Both the position numbers and the translations under genes were made by a program. Source: Protea cynaroides (taxonomy: Eukaryota > Streptophyta > Magnoliopsida > Proteales > Proteaceae). Taken from it: a stretch of 64,000 nucleotides of DNA. Below the pieces are notes generated by a model, which saw only the letters and a list, made by a program, of their open reading frames with translations, was not told the DNA's origin and ran no database searches. Positions 34,400 through 45,334 of this stretch are shown here, in pieces (the stretch's first letter is position 1; each line of letters begins with the position of its first letter). The DNA lies in the NCBI GenBank assembly GCA_028583415.1, contig CM053270.1, positions 50,298,663 through 50,362,662 on the forward strand. Reading direction: 5' to 3'.

Positions 34400-34835
34400 T
34401 ACCTATTTGTACCTCCTAATACCCACACCTTCCCTTTTGCACTCAAGGTGTGTGCAAGCATCAATGCGCTATCCCTCGGCCGGACCTCCATTCACAAGCC
34501 ATCAAGTTCGGCGTAGGTTCAGATCTATTTGTCCAGAACACCTTAATCCATTTGTACTCGAATTTGAATTCCCTGGTCGATGCTTACCAACTGTTCGATG
34601 AAAGAGCCGATTGGGATGTCGTTTCTTACAACACATTGATTTATGAGTTCATGAAGGCAGGCGAGATAGGCCGAGCATGAAATTTTTTTGATTCGATGCC
34701 TGCAAGAGATGCTGTTTCCTGGGGTACTGAAACGAACGAAGCTGTGTGGAATGCCTTGATCTCTGGCATGGCGCAAAGGAATCCATTGAGTGATGCTTTG
34801 AGCATTGTAGTGTCACTGGAGATTCTTATGTGTGG
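34400..34835 (+). pseudogene. PPR gene fragment captured by the LTR element
   Basis: Translation gives PLS-type pentatricopeptide text spread over frames: PPNTHTFPFALKVCASINAL (about 34415-34480), HSQAIKFGVGSDLFVQNTLI (34492-34551), DWDVVSYNTLIYEFMKAGEI, a TGA at 34678, NFFDSMPARDAVSW and VWNALISGMAQ. These proteins bind organellar RNA. This is a promoterless fragment with at least one frameshift and one stop, lying inside an LTR element, so it is transduplicated debris and not a gene. The stretch to 35475 stays open in one frame but matches nothing I recognise beyond a possible PPR trace (PNDDSLCVLSCLQ at 34881). Confidence 0.75.
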
Positions 34836-35746
34836 AATCTATTGGGGAATGAATAGATTCTTCCAGACACAGAAACATTGTCTCCCAATGATGATAGCCT
34901 TTGCGTTCTCTCCTGCTTGCAAGTCAACTTGGAATGGGTTTTCGAGAGAGCTGGAAACATCAATGCTAGCGATCATATTGAACACTTGTGGATTGACCGA
35001 CATCTTTGCCATATCCGAGTTATTGTTCCACGATTCCGTTTCGGAGTTAATCGTGCCTACTGAGATCTTGGATCCTCCTCCGATATCGGCATCCGAGTTA
35101 TCGTTCCATGTTTCCCGGTTGAAACAATGTCTAAGTGAACCAGGTCAGCCGACCCTTCAGCTTTCATTACCCCTTTGGCTGCAAGCCCCTTGCTTGCCCC
35201 CATGGCACTCCTCAGTCATCGCGACATCCAGCGACAAGGTTGGGTTGGAGAGTGTGGGTCGTCCTGCTGAGCTCGTGGAAGAACCATTAGGATTTGATTT
35301 GGCATTTGAGGTAGAGTTGAAGAATAAAAGGTTTATGGGCCTGCTGAAGATAAGCTTGGGTGCACAATCGACCCAGCTTGCTGCAGTTAGAGAAGTTGGA
35401 AAGACTGGAGTTGGAAGGGATGAATGTTGCAAGGCTCAACATGTGTCACAGTATGCAGGAGTGACAGGGATGTAAATCAGAGCATTAAAAGGCTGAAGGA
35501 ATAAAAGGGGTTTTGCATTTCTTTCATGATCAACATCGAAGGCCTCCAAATGCATATGGTTGATCATGGGGGAAATTCCTCTGTCAAAGCTGAGGATGGG
35601 TCGATCTGGTTGTTTACTACTCAAGTCCTTGTTCCGTAGGACAGTATTTCCAAAGAAAAGGCCTCTTGGCTTGACACTGCACCCTTCCTTCAACAACATC
35701 TTCAGCCGAACCTTGAGGACAAGGTTCTTACGGATGGTGTCGGTAA

Positions 35747-36114
35747 TGATATGAACCTTGAGGACAAGGCTCTCACCGAAGCGGATGGCAATGTTACGAT
35801 ACAGTGCTGCGACACTCCAGCAGTTCAAGATACAGCAACACATGGAGAGCCGATCGCACCGTCAAGCTTATTGCATGTTTGCGTACGTGGCACCAAAGCT
35901 ATTATATGTGGCCAAGTTGTTATAACCGTAACCTTAGCTGTCCTAACAGAATTTGTTAGGAAGAACCTTCTAGTATTTGTTTACCTCTCTGTTATATAGC
36001 GATGATTGAAATGAATGAGATATAGACAGATCATTCTACAATTCTTCTCTACTTCTCTCTTTTATCTGGAGGACGCTACCCTCGAAGTAGCTAGTTATGA
36101 TTTCGTTCATTTCA
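35747..36114 (+). repeat. 3' LTR of the non-autonomous element
   Basis: 368 bp, starting TGATATGAACC and ending TTTCA. Directly upstream (about 35705-35746) is a second, degenerate copy of its first 20 bases (ACCTTGAGGACAAGGTTCTT). Confidence 0.8.
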
Positions 36115-36119
36115 GTCTC

Positions 36120-36588
36120 CATATACAATAGTTTAAGGGCAGATTTGTCCAGATTCTTTTGCCTTTTTTTTTTTTTCCGATACCAGTGGCTTTGACAGAG
36201 TTGTAGTAGGACTGTGCATATGAGGATACTCATGGCTTGTACACTGGGGATGCCGGTTGGGGGTGTTTGTAGTGTGAGAATTGGCTGCTGCTTCTTTTTT
36301 GTCTTCCTAATGAATTAATCACTAATCCCAAAAAAAAAAAAAAAAAAAAAAAAAATTCACATCATAATCTAATAGAAAAGCAATTTCCACTTGAAGATCA
36401 TGGAATGCACTCAAAAGTTTTGGAAATTGTACAGCACGGAATAAATACAATCCTGGATGCAACTCACATACTGCATATTTAATTTTCATGTTATCAGGAA
36501 GCTGAGAATGTTATTCTAATTTTTCTGATGGATCCGTTCTGAATAGCAAGTGAAGTCCTAAAACATTTTAGGCACAAGCTACAGATAC
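36120..36588 (+). other. Ligase intron; possible exon trace
   Basis: Mostly AT-rich, with an A-run at 36330-36354. At 36510-36533 ATTCTAATT...GATGGATCCGTTC weakly resembles the nucleotide sequence expected for ILIVDEPF of the missing penultimate ligase exon, but the frame is lost. I regard this as suggestive only. Confidence 0.25.
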
Positions 36589-36590
36589 TT

Positions 36591-36928
36591 AGGCTGCGTT
36601 TGGTTGCAAGGGGAATTGAAGGGAAGGGAAGCGAAATTTTTAAACTTAAAAAGGAAACTTTTGTAATGATTACAATAGATGCTATCACATTGCTATGTAA
36701 GTAATTCTAAATCATTTCATATTTAGTTATTAACTTACATTTTACTTTCCATTCAAAACCCTTGCATTTAAAAAGTAAAATAAATTTTACATCTTATTAG
36801 TATCATTACTAAATATGTTAAGAAATTTAAGTAGTTTATACAATCATTTTGTGGTACAACTATAAAAGTTTCCTTTTTAAGTTAAAAAAAAAAATTTCCC
36901 TTCAATTTCCCTTGCAACCAAACACAAC
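36591..36928. mobile_element. PIF/Harbinger-type MITE
   Basis: Inverted ends GGCTGCGTTTGGTTGCAAGG and its near complement, extended by GAATTGAAGGGAAGGG, with TTA on the left and TAG on the right (a decayed TTA duplication). About 338 bp, with no coding capacity. It is the same family as the element at 1128-3934. Confidence 0.8.
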
Positions 36929-37150
36929 CGTAGAAATGTGATAATCATCTTTCCAAGCTTGCCGATTGTAAAGCCAGTAAAAAAGATGCCTTCATGATTT
37001 TATCTATGCTATCATGGTTACTTGTGTTGGTTTACCTTTCTCTATACAGAGCTTGTTTTGTACACTTACAATTGCAAAGTTCAGGAATTTCTTTTTTTTT
37101 ATTTTTATTTTTTATTTTTGCTCTTAAAACACAATTATAATAGAGCTAAA

Positions 37151-37222
37151 AAGGCCCAACCAGGTTCAAACCGGTGACCTCTTGATCTGCAGTCAAATGC
37201 TCTACCACTGAGCTATGGACCC
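37151..37222 (-). tRNA. tRNA-Cys (GCA), copy 1, possibly inactive
   Basis: 72 nt, GGGTCCATAGCTCAGTGGTA start, anticodon GCA in CTGCAGA, full cloverleaf with a G-U first pair, then TTTT directly after the acceptor, a Pol III terminator. It matches plant nuclear tRNA-Cys from memory. The T-loop reads TTTGAAC where TTCGAAC is expected, changing the invariant C56 and the B-box promoter, so activity is doubtful. Confidence 0.75.
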
Positions 37223-37598
37223 TTTGATGTTTTAATTGCAAATTAAAAAGTAAAATAACTTTTACATCTTATTAGTATCATTATTAAATATGTTAAGAAA
37301 TTTAAGTAGTTTATACAATGTTACAACTATAAAAGTTTTCTTTTTAAGTTAAAAAATTTCCCTTCAATTTCCCTTGCAACCAAACACAGCCTTAGAAACA
37401 TGATAATCATCTTTCCAAACGTGTCGATTGTAAAGCCAGTAAAAAAGATGCCTTCATGATTTTATCCCATGTTATCATGGTTATTTGTGTTGGTTTACCT
37501 TTCTCTATACTTGACAGCTTGTTTTGTACACTTTCAATTGCAAAGTTCTTTTTTTTTTTTTTTTTTGGCTCTTAAAACACAATTATAATAGAGCTAAA

Positions 37599-37681
37599 AG
37601 GGCCAAACCGGGTTTAAACCGGGTTTAAACCGGTGACCTCTTGATCTATAGTCAAATGCTCTACCACTGAGCTATGGACTT
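37599..37681 (-). pseudogene. tRNA-Cys pseudogene, copy 2
   Basis: Same start, but with AAG for the first three bases. The anticodon is changed from GCA to ATA, and an 11-bp direct duplication (GGTTTAAACCG) in the T-arm lengthens it to 83 nt. TTTT follows. Not functional. Confidence 0.8.
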
Positions 37682-38055
37682 TAATTCCAGAATAAAAAGT
37701 AAAATAAATTTTACATCTTATTAGTATCACTACTAAATATGTTAAGAAATTTAAGTAGTTTATACAATCATTTTGTGTTACAACTATAAAAGTTTCATTT
37801 TTAAGTTAAAATATTTTCCGTCAATTATCCTTGCAACCAAACACAGCCTTAGAAACGTGATAATCATCATTCCAAGCGTGTCGATTGTAAAGCCAGTAAA
37901 AAAGATGCCTTCATGATTTTATCTATGCTATCATGGTTATTTGTGTTGGTTTACCTTTCTCTATACTTGACAGCTTGTTTTGTACATTTTCAATTGCAAA
38001 GTTTTTTTTTTTTTTTTTTTTTGGGTTCTTAAAACACAATTATAATAGAGCTAAA

Positions 38056-38127
38056 AGGGCCCAACCAGGTTTGAACAGGTAGCCTCTTGATCTGCAGCCA
38101 AATGTTCTACCACGGAGCTATGGACCC
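38056..38127 (-). tRNA. tRNA-Cys (GCA), copy 3, possibly inactive
   Basis: 72 nt with perfect acceptor ends (GGGTCCA with TGGGCCC), anticodon GCA, canonical T-loop TTCAAAC, and a TTTT terminator. A mismatch in the D-stem (GAAC for GAGC), one in the T-stem (T opposite T) and a D-loop change make it suspect. Confidence 0.7.
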
Positions 38128-38146
38128 TTTGATGTTTTAATTGCAG

Positions 38147-38239
38147 ATTGATAGTGGCTTAATGACCACAACCATGAAAATAAGGAGAGGCAAAGTTGTA
38201 GCTAAATATAGTAATCAAATTGCTGGACTTTACAAGTAA
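38147..38239 (+). CDS. Last exon of the acyl-ACP/acyl-CoA ligase gene
   Basis: After acceptor TTTTAATTGCAG, 30 codons encode IDSGLMTTTMKIRRGKVVAK then YSNQIAGLYK and TAA. This is the conserved C-terminal end of AAE15/AAE16-type ligases (family pattern IDxGLMTPTMKIRRDxVV...LYK), including the catalytic-lysine-bearing C-terminal subdomain. The exon itself is intact with only a P-to-T change. The previous recognisable exon is 5.4 kb upstream and frameshifted, and a penultimate exon appears missing, so the gene as a whole is probably non-functional. Confidence 0.75.
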   Translation: MDSGLMTTTMKIRRGKVVAKYSNQIAGLYK

Positions 38240-39783
38240 GTTTTTATCAATATGCTGTTGCTTGAAACCAAGATTCCTGCAACTTCGGGAGTGCCCACTG
38301 TTTATTGCCTAAAAGACTGCTAAACAATGGGAAAGGATGTTTTAGCTGACACATTAGGGACTCAAATCGTTTTGATTACCTCTTGTTTTATTCTCAAAAA
38401 TTTTCATGACAATGATAAAATGGGGTCTTCACAAATTTTTTGAACGTGATTTACCATTGTGTCACTATAAAAAATTTTCATCGTCTTAATGTTTTTTCAA
38501 ATGAAAATGTGAAATGACAAGAATTATCTTTATTGAAAAAACAAATGTATTATATTAAGAGAATAGAAAAGTAATGTTTCCAAGCCTTTTGACACCTTAG
38601 GAAACCCATTATCAAAACAGTAAGACTTATACAATTGCAATGGGTTCTCATATTGCATAGTTTAGTAATTTGACTCTCCAAAGTGTTAATTTTGTAGGTA
38701 TTGGAAAAGTGGTTCCTACACATCGAAGTGATGTGCTACTTCCACTGGAGAAGATGAAGATGATTCACTATATCAAATTGAGATAGTACAATCGAGATTT
38801 TTAAGAGAAAGTTCTCTCCTAAAACCAAATTCAAAAAACCCCTTGCTCTCTTCCTTTTGCGGCTAGAGTTACAAGGCATGAAAATAACAATATATATTGC
38901 TCCTCCAAGTCAGGCGGATCTAGCAGGTTGGGTCGGCCCAAGCCCTTCGCTACTATCACAGACCTCTGAAAAAATCTCGTTCGGGTCGACAACAAAAATT
39001 GTTGAAACAGGTGAATTTTCAAACGGATTGTGAATCCAAAACTACCAAAGAATTCAAGACACCCATAACACATTTCAACTAGAGATTGCAACCTCACTCA
39101 TTTAAAATTTAAAAGAGGAGGATTACAAGTAAAACAAGTGGAAAATCATTATATTTTATTTGTGCAGTCCATTTATTTAGATATTGACCATGAAGAATGA
39201 TGAATTAACACAAATTTCCATATTCATACCATAAATCTATCTAATATAATCGTAGAAGAAAGTAATAGTAATCACATGTCACTAACTCCTTTTTTTTTTT
39301 TTTCCTAGTTATTGGTGGTGTAAATGTTTGTGATATTTTTGAAAATCACAAGATAGATCTGAATCGTTAATTTTTATGGTTTTTCCAATTGAAATAGTTT
39401 GTTTCTATTCAAAATTGGAAGAATGTACACTGATTGCTAGAGTACAATACAGATGTATGGACATACATTGCATTTGTACAATTATATAGGGGTATTTAAT
39501 TAAATTACACTATTAAATCTAGCATATGATTAATCTATACTATGTCCTCTCTATCTAATGATTGAAAATAAATATATTATTTGTCCACATGATCGAAAAA
39601 TAATACTCTTATGATAATAATTTTTTTTTTGTACACACTAATTTTAGATGTAAAACTGAGATCTAGTTGAGTTAATTAGTGAAACTGCAAAGAGTCAAGC
39701 ACTGGTAGGGACAAAATGAAAGTAGAAACCAAAGCTTGGATCAAACCAGAAAATCAAAAGATCAATCAGATCGAATCAGGATG
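38240..39783. other. Downstream flank, no gene recognised
   Basis: AT-rich. An 88-codon minus-strand frame at 38831-39097 matches nothing I know. No LTR ends or RNA genes seen. Confidence 0.5.
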
Positions 39784-40194
39784 TTGAAACCAATCCTCAT
39801 GGCTTTTGAACGACAATGAGTTTGAATCGAACTCTCTCTTGATGATTTGAGGAGTCCGAGTATGTTGTATTTATAATTCACATAAGGATACAATCAATAG
39901 ATTCACAATCTATTACTTTAGGAAAATATATTAAGAATGGTTTTATTGGATATTCTATGAATCTCTTAATCATGATCTTGAGCAGATCTTACCATCAATA
40001 GATATATGAGATATTCTGTGAATCTCCTCCTCATGATCTTGAGCTACCTTACCATCCACAGCTATATGAGATATTTTGTGAATCTCTTCATTGTGATCCT
40101 GACTTGATTTCACCATATTTTGAGTTGATTGCGCCACCTTACTAATTGTTCCTTTATTATTGGATTCTATTTGTATGCTGTTATGCATGATACA
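39784..40194 (-). repeat. 3' LTR of a minus-strand copia
   Basis: The minus strand reads AGGGGG (polypurine) then TGTATCATGCATAACAGC at 40194. The other end is placed at GGTTTCAACA (39784) by its CA terminus and is approximate. Within it are three degenerate copies of a roughly 60-bp unit (39955-40110) built on GGTAAG.T..CTCAAGATCATG and AGATTCA.AGAATATCTCAT. Confidence 0.55.
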
Positions 40195-42063
40195 CCCCCT
40201 AAAGTTGACGTGGTGATCAGCCACTGTTAGCTTGTCGTGCATAGTACGAAAACGAGTTGTTGAGAGTGGCTTCATCATGATATCGACAATTTGATTGTTG
40301 GTGGTAAGATAGTGCACATCCAATTGTTTCTTGAACACGAGATCACGCACAAAATGATAATCAATCTCCACATGTTTTGTGCGAGTGTGTAAAACAGGAT
40401 TTGCCACTAAATACGTTCAATGTTATCACACATTAATGTTGGTGGGACCTTGGGCTGAAACCCGACTTCAGATAAGAGGTTTTGAATCCATTGAAGTTTG
40501 GATGCCGTATTTGCTAACCCTTTGTACTCTGCTTTAGTGCTTGATCAAGCCACGGTTGATTGCTACTTGAAACTCCGTGACACTAAATTTGGGCCAAAAC
40601 AAATGCAGAATCCACTTGTAGATTTTCTGTCATCAAGGCATCTTCCCAATCAGCATCTGTGTAAGCAGTGAGCTGTAGCGAACTCAAAGGGTGTATATTA
40701 ATCCCATATGAGATGGTTCCCTTGATATAGCGCAGCACTCTCTTGACAATCGTTCAATGAGCAACAGTAGGGTTGTGCATAAATTGATAGACTTTACCAA
40801 CTGAATAGGACAAGTCTGGTCTAGTCAATGTCAGATACTGTAGAGCCCCGACAATTCTCCGATATAAGGTCGGATCCGAAAACAAATCACTGTCACCTTT
40901 CTAGAGCTTGGTGGTGGATGGTGCCATGGGCGTGGAACATGGTTTGACGTTTATCAGTTCAACTGAGGGATGCGGCATACTTGGCTTGATTCAAATGAAT
41001 ACCTGTAGAATCAAAAGTAGCTGAAATGCCAAGAAAATAGTTGAGGCGCCCAAGGTCCTTGATTGTGAATTCCACACTGAGCTTGTCTATAAACTTGGCA
41101 AGGTAGGGAGGATCATTTCCTGTGACGATAAGATTGTCCACATAGATTAGGACCAGCAAAAGGCGTTTGCCATTACTGAAGATGAATAAGGAGGAGTCTG
41201 ACTTAGATCCATGAAAGCCTAGCTTGATGAGATATGCACTAAGGCAGTGATACCATGCTCTAGGTGCTTGTTTGAGGCCATAAAGAGCCTTTTTCAAATA
41301 GCAGACATGGTGTGGATGACGTTCATCAATGAATCCTTATGGTTGCTGCATAGAAACCTACTCAGTGATTGTCCCATAGAGAAAGGCATTATGCACATCT
41401 AATTGACAGACAGGCCATGTAAAGGTACTGGCTAAAGAGAGTACCAACCGAATTGTTGTAGGTTTTACAACGGCACTAAAAGTCTCATCATAGTCAAAAC
41501 CATACTCTTGTGTAAATCCACAGACTACCAGTCGAGCCTTGTATCGCTCTAAGGATCCATTAGATTTTGTTTTGATTTTATATATCCATTTGCAACTCAC
41601 CACATTCATACGATGATCATAAGGTACTAACTCCCAAGTACCATTTCGAATTAATGCATTAAACTCTGAAGGCATAGTAGCCCACCAACAAGGATCTTTA
41701 TTAGCACTAGAGAAGCAAGTTGGTTCAAGTGGTACGGTGACTGTATTGAAACAGGTGCACAATGGATGGACAGTCGAGTGAAAAACCTTGGGCTTATAGA
41801 TGTTACTCTTGGAACGAGTCTGCATGGGGTGTGTAGACATCGTGGGGGCTGGATTGACATGGGGAGGGACTGAGATGGGGGGATCCTAAGGGGAAGGGTG
41901 TAATGCATCATTTGGTGAATCACTTGGTGGATCAGGCACTTCCAAATTAACAATGTTCAATGGCTGCGGTGTAGGGGAACATTGAGAATTACGACAGGAA
42001 TGGTGCACCCCCTCATGTGGAGTCTTGGTGACTGCCTGGGTTGGCGGACCTGGTGGGGGAGGG
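40195..42063 (-). pseudogene. Copia RT and RNase H remnant, minus strand
   Basis: From high to low coordinate: MPSEFNALIRNGTWELVP, CKWIYKIKTKSNGSLERYKA and QLDVHNAFLYGTI (41840-41358), then KKALYGLKQAPRAWYHCLSA, catalytic YVDNLIVTG (D to N at the second Asp, about 41135) and LGRLNYFLGI (41297-40959). A frame-disrupted RNase H region (LTAYTDADWEDAL near 40640) and TRTKHVEIDYHFVRDLV (40400) follow. Earlier domains would lie beyond 42063, where gypsy element C inserted. The YVDD change and several stops show it is dead. Confidence 0.85.
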
Positions 42064-43508
42064 TGTAAGAACCGTGCTCTGAAAACCCGGTTTAGCCCAT
42101 GGTTTATATTGTGACAAGTCTCCCAATCATAACCGGACCGAAAGGCGAGGCCGGGTGATGAACCACGAGATCTAGGTATGAGAATCGAGGTGTAAAAATG
42201 TATTTTTTACATACCGGTCTCAGTACTGGTCTCATTCAAAGTGAGACCGGTATGTGCAACCAGTATGTGCAAATCGGCTGGAGACGGACTCCAGCGGGTC
42301 CCACACTCCGAATTGAAAATTAAGAACTTTCTAGACGTGTGAGACATTCCTATAACGGTCTCCCACTATATATATGCACCTCAACCCCTCCTTAGATCCT
42401 TCCAAACCTTATTAAACCCTAGGCCGTCTGGAAGAGATCTGAGAAGGAGCAAGGAGGAAGGAGACCGCGCAAGAAGGATCTTTCCGTTGGAGGAGCACGC
42501 CGCCATCCAACAAACACCGGTAAGTGCTCGACCTCCTTAATGATGTTAGGATTTCGGATCGGAGCCGTGAAATGGCGCAACAATGCAAAATCCTAGAACC
42601 TCCAAACCTTAGTTCTCATTTAGATCCAATCTGGGAATGATGCGATGAAATAGTCGAAACCTAGATGACTAAACGAGCATTTGGACCTTAGAATGGTTTA
42701 GGAAAAACCCTAAAAACCAAGCCGATGATCGACGGGGGAAGAAGGTCCGAGATAGGGCTCTCGGATTCATACCGCCAGACCTAACCGCTGGACAATAAGT
42801 CCTGCGGTATGGTCCTATGGTATATATCCGGCGGTATATACCGCCGGACATACCGGCTGGACATAAGTCTAGCGGTATGGTCCTGCGGTATATACCGCTG
42901 GACATACTGGCTGGACTATAAAGTCTTGCGGTATGGGCCTGCGGTATATACCGTAGGCGCATACCAGTCTCGCTCAGAGTGAGACCGGTATATACCGCAG
43001 GACATACCGGTCTCAGTATAGTGAAACCGGTACTGCGACCAGTATGCCCACCGAAGCCTGTTTGCTTGGCCAAACTTGGTTCTGACCAACTGTAACCCTA
43101 ATAATTTAATTCTAACCTATAAGTATGATCATGTAGGACCTGTAGACAGCGTGAGTGGACCCTGTGACGCAGAGCGGACTTGTTATCACACGTCAGGTAA
43201 GGGACAAGACCCCAAACCCTAATTAACTAAATAACAGTAAACTGTTGTGATCACATTTGTATCTAGGTTTATTGTTTGTTGTTTGTGCATTTCATATGCT
43301 ATTTAGTTATTTAATTTCTTATATCTGTTCATGCATATTCATATGCTAGGATGTTGTTTGTTTAGGCATGTGAATGTTTTAGTTAGTGTGTGGAATGTGA
43401 AGGGGAGTGGAGCCCTGGATATATCCTCACACTAACACCTTTTCGTATCGCCGTCTACCTCAGCGGACTTGGTGCGAATAGGGTATCAGGGGGAGGACGT
43501 GGGATAGT
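42064..43508 (+). repeat. Element C 5' LTR, first part
   Basis: Holds a motif cluster (42212-42275: ACCGGTCTCA, TGAGACCGGTA, CAACCAGTATG), a TATA-like TATATATA (42367), a purine-rich leader ending in donor ACCG|GTAAGT (42519), a long second cluster of ACCGGT and GCGGTATATACCGC sites (42768-43047), and a 60-nt putative exon (43137-43196) between ATGTAG and GTAAGG. The LTR resumes at 55664. Confidence 0.85.
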
Positions 43509-43664
43509 TGTAAGATCCGTATCAAACTAACCCGGTCTTACCACCTTGAATCATGTTTACCCATCATGGTCGAGCCAAATGGACCAAGGGCGTGAAGGAG
43601 ATCGTGATCCCAGGTATCAAATCGACCCAAAAACACTTAAATTAAGGGGAGGGTCGCATACCCA

Positions 43665-43790
43665 GCAAGGGAGGGTCGAACCCCCCAAGACAGAAAGTCA
43701 GACCCCCTGTTTTACAGAGGGGATCGGACACTTTAGGAGTTAGGGGTCAACGGGATCATCGACCCCCTCATCGACCCCCGCAAACAGAAA
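43665..43790. promoter_or_regulatory. Motif cluster upstream of LTR promoter (B)
   Basis: Repeated GGGTCG and TCGACCCC sites lie just before TATAAATA (43863). B uses a different consensus (GGGTCGA) from element A (CCGGTCGA) but the same GGTCG core. Confidence 0.5.
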
Positions 43791-44697
43791 TTAGGAATGT
43801 TTCCTAATTTCGGTTGGACTCTTTCCTAAACTCAATGAGACTTATTTTAGGAGTTTTTACTCTATAAATAGGACGTCCCTAAGTCCCTTTCACTCCTTTT
43901 ACAACCCTAATTGAATTGAGAGAAAGAGAAGAGAAGGAAGAGAAGAAGAAGAGAAACAAGGAAGAGAAAAAAGCAAAAGGAGAAGAGTTGCAGAGAAGGA
44001 GTATTCTTCTCAGGTATGGATACTAATTCCATGAGTTTCTACAGACCTTAGGTTAGGTAATGAAGAGAGTATGATCTCGGAGAGTCCCAAACCATCAACC
44101 CATGGTTAGGTTTTCATGGAAAACCATGGGGGAATTCATGAAAGCTATATAGGTGAATGATTCATGGTTTTAGACCATAGAATGAGTGTAGAATGGACGT
44201 TAGGAACAAGCCATAGGACCCCAAACACGAAGAATGGACTGAAAGGAAGAAAATTGATCAATACCCAAAGGGGGTCGCACAGGGGGTCGATGGCCAATCG
44301 ACCCTACCAGACCCTGAACATCGACCCCCAGTGTTCGGGAAGTCCAGAATAGGGGTGGTCGCACCAGGGGTCGATCATGACTCCGACCCTACCTCCGACC
44401 CGCAATTAAAAACATGGTTTTTAAATTCGGAATTAATTTTAATTAAATTCTATCGACTTTGTTAGGTCTTCTAGCAATATAATAACATTATAAAGGTGAT
44501 TCTAAAGCTTGGAAGAGGATCTATTAACAAGCTAAGGTGAGGGAACAAGACCTAAACTAATTGGTTAATAATAAACTGTTTTATTTCTTGAGTCCAATGC
44601 CATAATGATTCTATGTGTGTATGCTTGTATGTGCATTCAACATGTCATCCAATATTTCTATTATTTGTTCATGCATATTTATTTTATTGTTTATTAC

Positions 44698-44738
<41 letters not shown>

Positions 44739-45334
44739 AGGAATAGGCATGTGAATGTTTGTGTTTGGCCAGTGTATATGGTGCGGGTAGGGATGGTATC
44801 AACCGGTACTTCGATGCCGTTTTCATCGGGGTATATTGTGCCATAGCCTATTCAAGTCATGTCCACTGACGTCGTCGTATCGCCATTATCTTAGCAGAAC
44901 TATTATGTCGTAGAGTATCAGGGGAGGTGGTCTCGGTCCTTGTAGTCTCTGACTCTATCGGGGGGCCTTAGCTCTATCTCTATGGATGTTCTGAGGGATG
45001 CTGGGGTGAGGCCTTGGATACACTGTTTGGCATTAAGATTGGTTAGTTGCGAGTCCAGTTTGCAACCCTAGCCAGCAGGGGTTTATTTGTTGGTATGGTA
45101 TCAACCGGTACAGCCATGACCGTTTTTCATGGGGTGTATATTGTACCATTCTGGGTGAATGTGGGGCGACGGTGCCGTTTTCATTGGGCGTTTCCACACA
45201 CTCGTGTATAGAGGTGCGACGGCCACCTATCATTTCTATAGCACATTGCAAACTTTAAACCGGACCAAAGATATGATTTGACTGCATGCATATGTATTGT
45301 TGCATTATTTTGTTTGCTCACTGAGCCGTGATGT

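Larger units (their letters stand above)
33306..36114 (+). mobile_element. Non-autonomous LTR retroelement carrying PPR gene debris
   Basis: LTRs begin TGATATGAACCTTGAGG at 33306 and 35747. The 3' LTR ends in TTTCA at 36114 and the duplication GTCTC flanks the element (33301-33305 and 36115-36119). It has no protease, RT or integrase. A short gag-like start (ATG 33699, VRQLVATSATHNAQLDSI) is followed by gene-derived sequence. It lies in the ligase intron in the same orientation as the gene. Confidence 0.8.
36769..38146. repeat. Three tandem ~455-bp units, each with half a MITE and a tRNA-Cys
   Basis: Units at about 36769-37242, 37243-37691 and 37692-38146 each start AAAAAGTAAAATAA, run through the right half of the MITE, a T-run, and a minus-strand tRNA-Cys copy, and end TTTGATGTTTTAATTGCA (units 1 and 3). 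The last unit ends exactly at the ligase splice acceptor (38146), so the duplication copied the intron's 3' end. Unit 1's copy of the acceptor reads GCAAAT and unit 2's is altered. Confidence 0.85.

Noticed and set aside
36769..38146. A CRISPR-like or satellite interpretation of the tandem units
   Set aside because: Only three long units, each holding a MITE half and a tRNA copy. A simple segmental tandem duplication explains them.
38831..39097. 88-codon minus-strand frame
   Set aside because: No recognisable motif, no splice context and unremarkable composition. Treated as chance.
44611..44844. Frames with poly-His or poly-Asp near 44700 and 54560
   Set aside because: Both are translations of the ATG-triplet microsatellite in B's LTRs.
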